Origin: Candidatus Zixiibacteriota bacterium
Lineage (GTDB): Bacteria; Zixibacteria; MSB-5A5; GN15; FEB-12
NCBI GenBank assembly: GCA_022570975.1
Contig: JACZYS010000037.1
Location: 1 to 14,763 of the forward strand
Length of the DNA stretch: 14,763 nucleotides
Direction: 5' to 3'
Position numbers and translations under genes: made by a program. How positions within the stretch are numbered: the first letter of the stretch is position 1; the number at the start of each line of letters is the position of its first letter. This document shows positions 6,958-14,763 of the stretch, in pieces. The notes beneath the pieces are model-generated. The model saw only the letters and a list, made by a program, of their open reading frames with translations, ran no database searches and was not told the DNA's origin.

Positions 6958-9681
6958 ATGAAGAATAAATATAAAATTTTAGTAAGCGTTTTGGCAATAT
7001 TTTTTGTCTTTGCTTTCTCAGGATTCTCAAGGGGAGTCCCGAAGACCAATGATATAGGACCGGGGGGAGGAGCAGGCGGATTTTCATTGTTCCCTGATCC
7101 ACAAACGGTTGACCAGATTATCCATAACAAAGGAAACATTGTAACAACAATTGATAATTGGGGATACATTGGCGGGTACAGCTATTACGGACTTCCGTCA
7201 GGTGAATGGCCGAGAAACTCAGGTCATAGTTATCTCGCGGAAATTAAATACTGGATGGGTGCCATTACAGCAGCTGGTGACACCTTGATTGCCAATTCAT
7301 ATGATGACTTTCAGGCAATTCCTTCAAGTATTGATGGCTCAGATGAATATAAAATTCTTCTTTCCACAGATTCAACTCGCTACTATGGATATGATTTGAG
7401 CGACACGATTGGCTCCGGAAACGGAAATCCGGCCAACGGTTGGAGAGTATGGGATTCAGAAACAGCCCAGTGGATTTACAACAGTAACTATAATGTATTA
7501 TCTACAAGTTTCGCACCCGGCGGACCTACTTCACTTCAAGAATCTCATTACATTTTCAATGATGAGGCTCAGGGAACACTTCTTGGGCTGGAAATAACAC
7601 AAACAATTCTTCAATGGAATTATTGTTACAACGAAGATTTTATGTTTGTAGTCCTTGATATTTATAACAGCTCTACAGAAAATTATACAGATTTCGCATT
7701 TGGACTATATGTTGATTTGGACTTAGGCGGTAATGACGGTCAGGGTGAAAACGGGAGACTGGATGACAAGGTAGCCTTTGATTCCACCGAAAATCTGGCC
7801 TGGAATTATGACGTCAAAGGATATGATGACGGCTGGGGCGGAAACAACCCGGAGGGACGAACCGGTCTCATGGGCACCAAGTATCTGGAAACTCCCGATA
7901 ATTTGGGTATGACTTCTTTCCGCACCGATGACTGGGCAATTATTACCGGTATAAATGATGCCGAACGATTCAATATAATTACAACCAATCAGTTTGATAC
8001 ATCGCTTCCTCCAACCGACCAGTTTTATATTCAGGCAACAAAAGGAATTAACTTAACGGCTGGCAAGACAGTCCGAGTAGTTTTTGCACTTATCGCCGGT
8101 GAAGATGAAACTGAATTCAGAGCTAATGCAGATTTAGCCCAGCAGTTGTATGACAATTTCTATGTTGGTCCTCAACCACCGGCGACTCCGGTTTTAACGG
8201 CCAAAGCAAGCGATACCAAAGTCTATCTCAGCTGGACAGATACATCAGAAGTTGGTCTGGATCCATTGACTCTTGTAAATGACTTTTCAGGATACAAATT
8301 ATATCGCAGTGAAGATCAGGGAAAAACCTGGGGAGAGGCAATTTACAAGACCAATAATAACTGTCTGGATTTGGACTATACCACAATAGCTACATATTAT
8401 GTAGTTAGTCCCGGTGATCCAATTCCCCACAACTTTATTGATACCGGATTATATAACGGCGTTGATTATTGGTATTGCCTGGCAGCTTTAGATATTGGTG
8501 ATTCCGCAACCGGTGTTGACCCGCTTCAATCAGGCTTTGGCGTTGCCGGTGAAGTGTCCAATATTATTGAGGTAAGACCTCGCGACAATCCGGCCGGATA
8601 TTTTGATGCAGCAGGAACGGTTGAACATTTATATAGTGGAAACGAATTACCATCTGAAGGTACTGTTTATCCAATTGCGTTCAGTGACTCGGCCTTAACC
8701 GGTAATACATATAATGTCGTCTTTGAAGACCAACCGGATGCTACCTACTGGCATTTGATTAATGCCACAACCGGTGATACTGCCCTTGCCGGTCAGACCA
8801 AAACAGGCGGTGATCCGGGATTGTTCGAAATTGCCGATGGTCTTAGAGTTGTAGTAACCAATGTTGACCACGTTCCGGTCAGTATACAGCAAACAGGTTT
8901 TGGTTCAACCGATACCACTTTGGTAGTCCCTGCTTCTGTTTTTTATGGTTCAACTACCGATTTTTTCTTTGGAGAGTTTTATGGCGATGCCAAATTCCGC
9001 TCTACTTTTGAAATAAGATATACCGGTGAAAATACTTTGGGCGGTGCTATAAATGACGGCACCTATATTTATCCGATTCCGTTTGAATTCTGGAACACAA
9101 CCACCAACCAACGTGTTTCAGCTTCGCTCTATGATTTTGGTATTGATGGCGTATGGGATCCTTATGACTTATTGATTATTGTTGATTATCCATATGACTC
9201 AACCGTTGATATTTATACTACTCCCGCATGGCCAGTTGAATTCAGCTGGATGTTTGGAATTGATAATACGATTTTTACTCCTTCAGTTGGCGATATTCTG
9301 ACGATTGACGGACCACAACTTAACGGACCGGATGATGTCTTCACTTTCAAAGTTGATGCCGTAGATGGAAATTTGGCAACGGCCGCGATGAAAGATATTA
9401 AGGTTGTTCCAAACCCATATTTTGCCGGATATGATGCTCTCATAGAAAACTCTCCCGGAGAGACTGTTCTTGAGTTCCATGACCTTCCGGGAATCTGTAC
9501 AATAAGAATTTATACTCTGGCCGGTGATTTGGTTGAAACCCTTGAGCATAACAGCGGCGATGGTGTTGAACGTTGGGACCTGTTGAGCTCTGGTGCAAGA
9601 CTTATTGCTTCGGGAACATATTTATATCACGTAGAATCTGAATTCGGTGAATTTATTGGACGTTTTGCAGTGGTGAAATAA
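6958..9681 (+). CDS. Secreted protein with fibronectin III-like segment and T9SS/FlgD-like C-terminal domain
   Basis: A 907-residue exported protein I cannot assign to a named enzyme family. Residues 1-24 are a signal peptide (KYKILVSVLAIFFVFAFSGFS), followed by a short glycine-rich stretch (GPGGGAGGF). The large N-terminal region (about 45-400) is rich in W, Y, D and G and predicts as beta-structure. Residues about 407-540 look like a fibronectin type III-like module (PATPVLTAKASDTKVYLSW, SGYKLYRSEDQGKTW, NGVDYWYCLAALD). The last 95 residues (813-907) fit the type IX secretion sorting/FlgD Ig-like pattern: VVPNPYF, CTIRIYTLAGDLVETL, ASGTYLYHVE and a terminal IGRFAVVK. The likely role is a surface-anchored or released T9SS cargo. 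GGAG lies 7 nt before the ATG, 14 bp after the receptor gene, and a PorV-like gene follows 11 bp downstream. Confidence 0.85.
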   Translation: MKNKYKILVSVLAIFFVFAFSGFSRGVPKTNDIGPGGGAGGFSLFPDPQTVDQIIHNKGNIVTTIDNWGYIGGYSYYGLPSGEWPRNSGHSYLAEIKYWMGAITAAGDTLIANSYDDFQAIPSSIDGSDEYKILLSTDSTRYYGYDLSDTIGSGNGNPANGWRVWDSETAQWIYNSNYNVLSTSFAPGGPTSLQESHYIFNDEAQGTLLGLEITQTILQWNYCYNEDFMFVVLDIYNSSTENYTDFAFGLYVDLDLGGNDGQGENGRLDDKVAFDSTENLAWNYDVKGYDDGWGGNNPEGRTGLMGTKYLETPDNLGMTSFRTDDWAIITGINDAERFNIITTNQFDTSLPPTDQFYIQATKGINLTAGKTVRVVFALIAGEDETEFRANADLAQQLYDNFYVGPQPPATPVLTAKASDTKVYLSWTDTSEVGLDPLTLVNDFSGYKLYRSEDQGKTWGEAIYKTNNNCLDLDYTTIATYYVVSPGDPIPHNFIDTGLYNGVDYWYCLAALDIGDSATGVDPLQSGFGVAGEVSNIIEVRPRDNPAGYFDAAGTVEHLYSGNELPSEGTVYPIAFSDSALTGNTYNVVFEDQPDATYWHLINATTGDTALAGQTKTGGDPGLFEIADGLRVVVTNVDHVPVSIQQTGFGSTDTTLVVPASVFYGSTTDFFFGEFYGDAKFRSTFEIRYTGENTLGGAINDGTYIYPIPFEFWNTTTNQRVSASLYDFGIDGVWDPYDLLIIVDYPYDSTVDIYTTPAWPVEFSWMFGIDNTIFTPSVGDILTIDGPQLNGPDDVFTFKVDAVDGNLATAAMKDIKVVPNPYFAGYDALIENSPGETVLEFHDLPGICTIRIYTLAGDLVETLEHNSGDGVERWDLLSSGARLIASGTYLYHVESEFGEFIGRFAVVK

Positions 9682-9692
9682 AGGAGAAGAAA

Positions 9693-10667
9693 ATGAAGAA
9701 ATTATTAGTACTTATATTATCTCTGCTCTTTGTGGCCGGTAGTTCCTATGCTTTAGAAACATCTGTGGGCTCAGCGGGAGCTCAGTTTCTTAAAATTGGG
9801 GTAGGTTCAAAATATCAGGGAATGGGCGAGGCTTCGGTTGCTGTTGCCAACGATGTTTATTCCATGTATTGGAATCCGGCCGGATTAGCCGAAATTGAAA
9901 ACACCCAAATAAGTTTTACAAATGTAAATTGGCTCACCGATGTAGATTTGAACTACATTGCATATGCCAAGAATTTTGAAGATTTTGGAGTCGTTGGTAT
10001 CTCCGCCACGGTTTTATCTATGGGTGAAATAGAGATAACTGATTTTAATAACAGAGATGGAACCGGTCAATTTTATACTTCATCTTCATATTCAATAGGT
10101 GTAACATACGCCAAGCATTTGACCAACAGGTTCTCATTTGGCGGAACAATGAAATATGTTGGTGAAAGAATCCATGAGCTGAAATCACAGTCAATTGCTT
10201 TTGACTTTGGAACCATGCTCCATATTGGTTATCGTTCCTTGAGAATGGGTATGAGCATCAGCAATATGGGTCCGGATCTCAAATTCAGCGGCTCCGATTT
10301 GGATGTCTCTTTTAACAATTCAGGGGCTCAGTTAAAAACTACACCTTACTCCCTGCCGCTCTTGTTTAGATTTGGCATGGCCTATGATTTCCAGATGAAT
10401 GAAACCACAACTATGACTCTTTCCGGAGAGCTCAAGCATCCCAATGATAATATTCGCCAGGGTGCTCTGGGAACCGAGTTCTCTTTCTCAGATAAATTTT
10501 TCCTGAGAGGTGGTTATAAGTTCAATTATGAAGAAGAAGGGCTTTCCTTTGGCGGCGGCCTTTTCTCCAGTCTGTCCGGGGACACAAAAATTGAATTTGA
10601 TTATGCCTGGCAGGATTTTGGTCGGTTAACTTCGACCCAGAGATTCTCAGTTGGTTTTACTTTTTAG
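9693..10667 (+). CDS. PorV/PorQ-family outer-membrane protein
   Basis: A 324-residue outer-membrane beta-barrel of the FadL-like PorV/PorQ (UPF0164) type. The signal peptide is residues 1-20 (MKKLLVLILSLLFVAGSSYA). The mature N-terminus shows the family's hallmark: GSAGAQFLKIGVGSKYQGMG (26-45) followed by MYWNPAGLA (58-66). The remainder alternates barrel strands with loops and ends in aromatic FSVGFTF. PorV in Porphyromonas and related bacteria is a shuttle for T9SS: it binds the C-terminal domain of cargo at the outer membrane and delivers it to the attachment complex. The gene directly upstream encodes a protein with just such a C-terminal domain, so a cargo-shuttle relation is plausible but inferred; many genomes of this group carry several PorV-like paralogues. 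AAGGAG precedes the ATG, and an intrinsic terminator follows the stop within 25 bp. Confidence 0.9.
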   Translation: MKKLLVLILSLLFVAGSSYALETSVGSAGAQFLKIGVGSKYQGMGEASVAVANDVYSMYWNPAGLAEIENTQISFTNVNWLTDVDLNYIAYAKNFEDFGVVGISATVLSMGEIEITDFNNRDGTGQFYTSSSYSIGVTYAKHLTNRFSFGGTMKYVGERIHELKSQSIAFDFGTMLHIGYRSLRMGMSISNMGPDLKFSGSDLDVSFNNSGAQLKTTPYSLPLLFRFGMAYDFQMNETTTMTLSGELKHPNDNIRQGALGTEFSFSDKFFLRGGYKFNYEEEGLSFGGGLFSSLSGDTKIEFDYAWQDFGRLTSTQRFSVGFTF

Positions 10668-10691
10668 CTCAAGTTATAGATAGATTTTTGT

Positions 10692-10720
10692 AAAAAAGCC
10701 CCATAATCGGGGCTTTTTTT
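10692..10720 (+). terminator. Intrinsic terminator after the PorV-like gene
   Basis: GCCCC (10698-10702), loop ATAATC, GGGGC (10709-10713), then seven T residues. Six A residues before the stem can pair with the T-run, lengthening the hairpin. It closes the receptor-cargo-PorV operon. Confidence 0.93.
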
Positions 10721-10747
10721 GTACATGGTTTGAAAAAGTTGTATAAT
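10719..10747 (+). promoter_or_regulatory. Candidate promoter with perfect TATAAT box
   Basis: TATAAT at 10742-10747 is a consensus -10; TTGTAC at 10719-10724, 17 nt upstream, is a poor -35. It would give a leader of about 130 nt before the metallopeptidase-like gene. The TTGTAC box overlaps the end of the terminator T-run. Confidence 0.35.
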
Positions 10748-10823
10748 GAATGTAAACTAATTGTATGCTAATAAAATAGAATCGAATATTGACTCCCCTT
10801 TTAAGGGTTTTTTAATGCCTAAC

Positions 10824-10851
10824 TGGACAATAATTGTAAAACCTATATATT
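10824..10851 (+). promoter_or_regulatory. Candidate promoter close to the metallopeptidase-like gene
   Basis: TGGACA at 10824-10829 (5 of 6 to the consensus -35), a 16-nt spacer and TATATT at 10846-10851 (5 of 6 to the consensus -10). Transcription would begin about 25-30 nt before the start codon, leaving the AAGGAG ribosome site (10876-10881) in the leader. I prefer it to the TATAAT candidate upstream. Confidence 0.45.
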
Positions 10852-10885
10852 CTAAATCAAATCTGATAAAACGAAAAGGAGATAA

Positions 10886-12475
10886 TTGCTTGTCATGACC
10901 AGCTTTTTCAAAAAACTTACAATACCGATCTTAATCACTTTAGGCTTAACGTCTCAAGTTCATTCTCAAGGGCAGAGGGATGTTGACCTGTTAAAGGAAT
11001 ATTTTGAAATGCTTGTATCCGGGAATCTGGAAACGGCCGGGTATATGTGGACTCAGACTGCTCAGGAACGTTCATCCAGATTTAAAATAAGTTATAAAGA
11101 AATCCCCATAAAACTTGATTGCTCTTCTCCGGTCGTCAGATACTTAGATGAAATGAGTGATTACCTGACCAGGCCGGTCAGCAAAAAACAGATTCTGGAT
11201 GACGGTTTTTCAAAACTCACCTTTTCTACCATATTTCTGGGAAAAAATGTTGAGCATCCCTATTATTTATATCATGACGGCAGCTACTATTGGCTTACAT
11301 ATTCTCAGGAATATTATTGCCGTGAATGGCCGGTTGTAGAATCAAAATACATGAGAGTACATTATCACCCGGATGTCAAAAAGTATCTCAACTCTCTTAT
11401 TTTGAAAGAGGCCGACTCGTTCATTGAGTCCTTGATGAAAAAAATTGGAATTGATCAAAATGATATCGAAATAATTGAAGAAAAAAAGATTGAGTATTTC
11501 TTCTGTGACTCTGATATGACCGTTAAGAGAATTACCGGCTTTTTGGCCAAGGGGATTTATGATTTAGCCTCGGATGATATCATTTCAGCTTTTTTCCCAC
11601 ACTACCATGAGATTGCCCATCTGCTTATTGCCATTAAACTCAAAGAACAGTCTTTGTACACCCTCCCAATTTTTCGTGAAGGTATTTCTGTTTATTTTGG
11701 AGGCAGATGGGGTAAGATGCCAGAAACATTAGCGGAATTAGCCGCGGTCTTATTAAAGCACGAACTGATTTCAATTGATTCTATATTGACGATGAATGAT
11801 TTTAAGAACAACTCCGGTTCAGATATTGCCTACCCGGTAGCAGGTCTGTTTAATGAATTTATATACAGTAATATCCCTCAAGAGAAATACTGGCAGCTAT
11901 ATCGTGAATTTTCGGGGACATTTGAAAAGGTCAATTCCCTAACGGCAGATTCAATCAAGCTGACTCTTATGAATTCTCTAAATCTTAAGAGCTGGCAGAA
12001 ATTGCTTGAAAACTTCAATAAATTCAGCCGTGAAAAGATTTCTCTATATGCGGAAATTATGCCCGGCATAACCGAGAAATCAAATGAACTCTGGTCAAAC
12101 GATATGGTAGAGTTGTCGGTTAGAAAAGATTGGGTGAACCTTAAATTTTCACATTCAAGTGACAGAGCGGTAAGTGGAAATCTTCTTTTTGGAAAAATCA
12201 GCAATTCTGAGACGCAACTTTCATCACTTTTTCAAGAGCAATATGATACCGATACGGTAAGAGAAGATTATCGTTTTGGAATCCGTTATGACAGGAACGA
12301 GGTTGGATTATATGACTATGTCACAAATCATCTGGTGGCAAAATATATCTGGGGAATTCTACCTTCGGATAAATATTTTGATTCAACTGCAAAGAGCATC
12401 TCTTTAAGGATAAAAAAGAATATCTTTACCGATGGTCTGCCGCAAAAAGAAAATTTTAAGTTACTACCTAAGTAG
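10886..12475 (+). CDS. Exported HExxH protein, gluzincin (peptidase MA-like) metallopeptidase candidate
   Basis: A 529-residue exported protein, not recognised by name. The signal peptide is about residues 1-28 (FFKKLTIPILITLGLTSQVHSQ). The middle carries HYHEIAHLL with H241-E242-x-x-H245, the zinc-binding and catalytic motif, and 20 residues on FREGISVYFGG with E265, the position of the third zinc ligand in gluzincins (HExxH...E). The preceding SKYMRVHYHPDV (153-164) is typical of peptidase MA-like proteins. The last 130 residues show no known motif and may be a beta-rich domain. Activity against protein or peptidoglycan is inferred only. AAGGAG at 10876-10881 is 4 nt before the TTG at 10886 and 13 nt before an ATG at 10895 (526 residues); neither spacing is ideal and either may be used. 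The gene stands alone between a terminator and a convergent neighbour. Confidence 0.8.
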   Translation: MLVMTSFFKKLTIPILITLGLTSQVHSQGQRDVDLLKEYFEMLVSGNLETAGYMWTQTAQERSSRFKISYKEIPIKLDCSSPVVRYLDEMSDYLTRPVSKKQILDDGFSKLTFSTIFLGKNVEHPYYLYHDGSYYWLTYSQEYYCREWPVVESKYMRVHYHPDVKKYLNSLILKEADSFIESLMKKIGIDQNDIEIIEEKKIEYFFCDSDMTVKRITGFLAKGIYDLASDDIISAFFPHYHEIAHLLIAIKLKEQSLYTLPIFREGISVYFGGRWGKMPETLAELAAVLLKHELISIDSILTMNDFKNNSGSDIAYPVAGLFNEFIYSNIPQEKYWQLYREFSGTFEKVNSLTADSIKLTLMNSLNLKSWQKLLENFNKFSREKISLYAEIMPGITEKSNELWSNDMVELSVRKDWVNLKFSHSSDRAVSGNLLFGKISNSETQLSSLFQEQYDTDTVREDYRFGIRYDRNEVGLYDYVTNHLVAKYIWGILPSDKYFDSTAKSISLRIKKNIFTDGLPQKENFKLLPK

Positions 12476-12567
12476 GTTTCAGGCAATGCCCTAACCATGT
12501 TAGAGTGGACAGCGCTTGCAACAATATTCTTATCAATTTTGGTGACTCGTTGAATAGTAAGTCTGCG

Positions 12568-14628
12568 TCATTGCTGCTTGTTACTTTGTTTTAAGACTAA
12601 TTGGTTAAGCTTTTTTCTGATAATAGGAACATCGGGGTCGTCTTCCCTGGCTTTTGTTGTAAATAATTCAAAATATGCAATAGCTTCATCAAACCTCTCT
12701 TCATATTCAGCTACAAATCCTTTAATAACCAAAGGAAAAACAATGCTGCTGTCGTTCTCTAAAATGATAGTTGCCAGTGAGTCGGCAAAACTTAACTCAC
12801 CCCGTCGATATTGGATAGCCATCATTTCTGTTAAGACATCCATCTCTTTTGGGAAAAGTGCAACAGCAAAAAGGGCGGCATCATATCCGCCGGAAAAATC
12901 AGCTGCTTTTTGATAGCATTGCAGATTCAAAATATGATATTCTTTATCATATGGAGAAATAATCAGACAAGTATCAATTTGCGCTCTGGCCAGTTCATAT
13001 CTGTTCAAATTCAACTGCGCCTGAGCAGTTTGGTAGCGAACCTCACTCCAATATGGGTGTTGAACAATTATTCTATACAAAATCTTTAGTGCAGCAGCAT
13101 CTTGACCACTGGCAAGAAGTTCGGTGCAGCCCCTGAAATTTAAAAAGTCCTGAGATTCAATGGGGAGTTTCCATTCCCATTGATCAGCTTTAGAAAATTC
13201 TTTCCTGAAAAAGTATGCATCCCTAAAAGCGTGACAGCCACTCAGATAAAACTGTGGCTTTTCTTCAAAATAACTTTCCAGATAGCCGTCTGCATTGTCA
13301 ATTTTATTATAGGCACCCGAATAACCTGCCGGCAGAGCGATGGCTAAAGCTGTAAGCACAAATAAGACAAGAGAGTTGTGCCTAACTGACAAATTTACTT
13401 TTGAAAGTTGCAAAGCCAGAAGTATTGAAAGGGGCGCCAAAAATGCTGAAAAACGAGGCAGGTCAACCGGAAAACCGTGTATTGGGTTCATGACAAATAA
13501 GGCCAGCAGTCCTGAAACAGAAAGGACGGCCGCAAACTTAATGTCAAAAGTCTGATTCTCTCTGTCACTGTCTTTCTTGAAATAAAGATAGAAAATGAAA
13601 ATTATCTGAGGGAATAGCAAAAACAAGGCTTGAAAAACATCCGAAATATGAGTCGTAGAAAAGAGACCGTAGTCGCTGTTAGGGTTTAACCCGTCTATGG
13701 TCAAGAAGAATTGTGCAAACCTAAAATTATTCTGAGCAAAAAGGTAAATCAAAAATAACGACACAATTAAAATGAGCATTGCCGGCATGAGTGCTTTTTT
13801 CTTGTCACTTACTATTTTATTTTTGGCGACAATAGTTGCATATATTACGGCGGGAAGCATATAAATATTTGCGAAATAAAACGAAACCGACAGAACAAAT
13901 AATATCCAGGTATATATTAAATCTTTGGAAGAACTCTTGTAGATTATCTTCATGCAGAAATATGATATCCAGATAGAAAAAGTTACCACGGCTGTTTCTA
14001 TTGCTAAGAGCCCAAAAAGAACAAGAGAATGTGCTCCAAAAAATATTACTACCGTATATAATAATTGGTTAAATCTTTCTTTAGAAATCAATGATGCGAT
14101 TTTAAATGAGCCAATAAGAGAAAAGAAAGACATTACAAACGAAAAAGTTATCCAAGAATTATAGGCAGATTTTAGATTTGCCTGATATTCAGTAAGAGAA
14201 TTATTTAGAAAAGAAAATAATGAAAAGAGCTTATATAATATTGAAATCAAAAAGAGTGAACCAAATTCAAACCATTCCAGAAATATCGATGGTGCCATGG
14301 CAATCTGGTTCATTCTTATGTTTCCGTCGCCATAGACAAATGAATCATACCTGAAAAACCAGATAGCAAAAAACAGAAGTGCTATGAATGCAGGAACGGC
14401 AAATTTATTATTTAAAAAAGAAGACAATTTGTCAAAGTAATAATACAAAAATAATGGGATAATAATCAGCAGGAGGAGGGAAAATAAAGTTTCCCATAAG
14501 GGAATATGAAGCGGGTGTATAAAAGACCAGTTGTTTTCAAGGAAAAAAATCCCCAGGACTCTGCTGGCGGCATAAATCAGAACAATTATAAAGAATAAGC
14601 GAAAATAGCTTTTGAAATTCTCAATCAT
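12568..14628 (-). CDS. Multi-spanning membrane protein with C-terminal TPR region (GT-C glycosyltransferase-like topology)
   Basis: A 686-residue integral membrane protein of unknown function. About 12-13 hydrophobic segments lie in residues 10-436. After the third comes a polar loop RYDSFVYGDGNIRMNQIA (93-110), whose acidic YGDG is placed like the first-loop acidic motif of GT-C glycosyltransferases and oligosaccharide ligases; this is a topology argument only. Residues about 494-660 are soluble and look like TPR repeats (ASGQDAAALKILYRIIVQHP, NLNRYELARAQIDTCLIISP, YEERFDEAIAYFELF). Membrane-plus-TPR proteins of this shape are common in uncultivated FCB-group genomes and may act in cell-envelope glycan assembly. 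The ATG lies 9 bp after the recR stop with no clear Shine-Dalgarno, suggesting cotranscription or coupling. It converges with the metallopeptidase-like gene across 92 bp with no obvious terminator; an 18-codon hydrophobic frame there (12497-12553) has no ribosome site and is not called. Confidence 0.8.
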   Translation of the reverse strand: MIENFKSYFRLFFIIVLIYAASRVLGIFFLENNWSFIHPLHIPLWETLFSLLLLIIIPLFLYYYFDKLSSFLNNKFAVPAFIALLFFAIWFFRYDSFVYGDGNIRMNQIAMAPSIFLEWFEFGSLFLISILYKLFSLFSFLNNSLTEYQANLKSAYNSWITFSFVMSFFSLIGSFKIASLISKERFNQLLYTVVIFFGAHSLVLFGLLAIETAVVTFSIWISYFCMKIIYKSSSKDLIYTWILFVLSVSFYFANIYMLPAVIYATIVAKNKIVSDKKKALMPAMLILIVSLFLIYLFAQNNFRFAQFFLTIDGLNPNSDYGLFSTTHISDVFQALFLLFPQIIFIFYLYFKKDSDRENQTFDIKFAAVLSVSGLLALFVMNPIHGFPVDLPRFSAFLAPLSILLALQLSKVNLSVRHNSLVLFVLTALAIALPAGYSGAYNKIDNADGYLESYFEEKPQFYLSGCHAFRDAYFFRKEFSKADQWEWKLPIESQDFLNFRGCTELLASGQDAAALKILYRIIVQHPYWSEVRYQTAQAQLNLNRYELARAQIDTCLIISPYDKEYHILNLQCYQKAADFSGGYDAALFAVALFPKEMDVLTEMMAIQYRRGELSFADSLATIILENDSSIVFPLVIKGFVAEYEERFDEAIAYFELFTTKAREDDPDVPIIRKKLNQLVLKQSNKQQ

Positions 14629-14637
14629 TATAAATAA

Positions 14638-14763
14638 TTAAAAATCCTGGCGTCCGTCTAAAGCTCTTCCGAGAGTAACAGAGTCGGCATATTCTAAATC
14701 AGAGCCGACCGGAAGACCTCTGGCGATTCTTGTAACTTTTACGCCCAGCGGCTTCAATAATTT
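14638..14763 (-). CDS. recR: RecR recombination protein, C-terminal end only
   Basis: The last 41 codons of recR; the start lies beyond the right edge. The translation includes VTRIARGLPVGSDLEYADSV followed by TLGRALDGR, the highly conserved C-terminal end of RecR after the Toprim domain (E. coli reads VTRIAHGVPVGGELEMVDGT). RecR acts with RecF and RecO in loading RecA at single-strand gaps during recombinational repair. The TAA is at 14640-14638, and the membrane/TPR gene begins 9 bp later on the same strand. The common dnaX-ybaB-recR arrangement may continue to the right but cannot be seen. Confidence 0.95.
   Translation of the reverse strand, partial: KLLKPLGVKVTRIARGLPVGSDLEYADSVTLGRALDGRQDF

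Noticed and set aside
10796..10813. Second terminator (CCCT, loop, AGGG, then T-run)
   Set aside because: The stem is about 4 bp with a tight loop; the strong terminator at 10692-10720 already explains the operon end.
12491..12503. CTAAC-CAT-GTTAG hairpin as a bidirectional terminator
   Set aside because: The stem is 5 bp, AT-rich with a 3-nt loop, and no T-run follows on either strand.
12497..12553. Tiny hydrophobic ORF MLEWTALATIFLSILVTR between convergent genes
   Set aside because: Eighteen codons, no Shine-Dalgarno and no conserved partner visible; chance is sufficient.

Overview
This AT-rich window (roughly 40% G+C by eye) looks like chromosomal DNA of a Gram-negative bacterium of the wider FCB group, probably an uncultivated lineage such as Zixibacteria, KSB1, Marinimicrobia or Ignavibacteria. 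The reasons are a TonB-dependent receptor with an N-terminal carboxypeptidase-regulatory-like domain, a large exported protein ending in a type IX secretion (T9SS)/FlgD-like C-terminal domain, and a PorV/PorQ-family outer-membrane protein, all in one operon. The phylum assignment is inference.

Layout. (1) Positions 1-3876, minus strand: a signalling operon read right to left. It encodes an exported ABC-type substrate-binding protein of the DUF534/TrpX type, a membrane histidine kinase whose start overlaps that gene by 4 bp, two stand-alone receiver proteins, and a third receiver protein. The third runs off the left edge and changes, in frame, into a glucose-6-phosphate dehydrogenase-like sequence. 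(2) 3877-4249: a divergent intergenic region with two perfect inverted repeats and a 10-bp tandem repeat. (3) 4250-10667, plus strand: TonB-dependent receptor, secreted T9SS-like cargo and PorV-like protein, closed by a strong intrinsic terminator. (4) 10886-12475, plus strand: an exported HExxH protein resembling gluzincin (peptidase MA-like) metallopeptidases, with its own promoter candidates. (5) 12568-14763, minus strand: a multi-spanning membrane protein with a TPR tail, 9 bp downstream of the end of recR, which is cut by the right edge.

How the genes may work together. The binding protein probably captures a small ligand in the periplasm and informs the histidine kinase, which would phosphorylate the single-domain receivers; no ABC permease or ATPase is visible, so a sensing role is more likely than transport. 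The plus-strand operon is an outer-membrane and surface module: the PorV-like protein could shuttle the 907-residue cargo after T9SS translocation, with the TonB-dependent receptor as an import or surface partner. The divergent arrangement leaves open co-regulation of the two operons.

The most unusual item is the receiver/G6PD junction at about 115-135. It is either a real fusion lacking the first part of the G6PD nucleotide-binding fold, or a misassembly near a contig end. I found no mobile element, CRISPR array, tRNA or rRNA.
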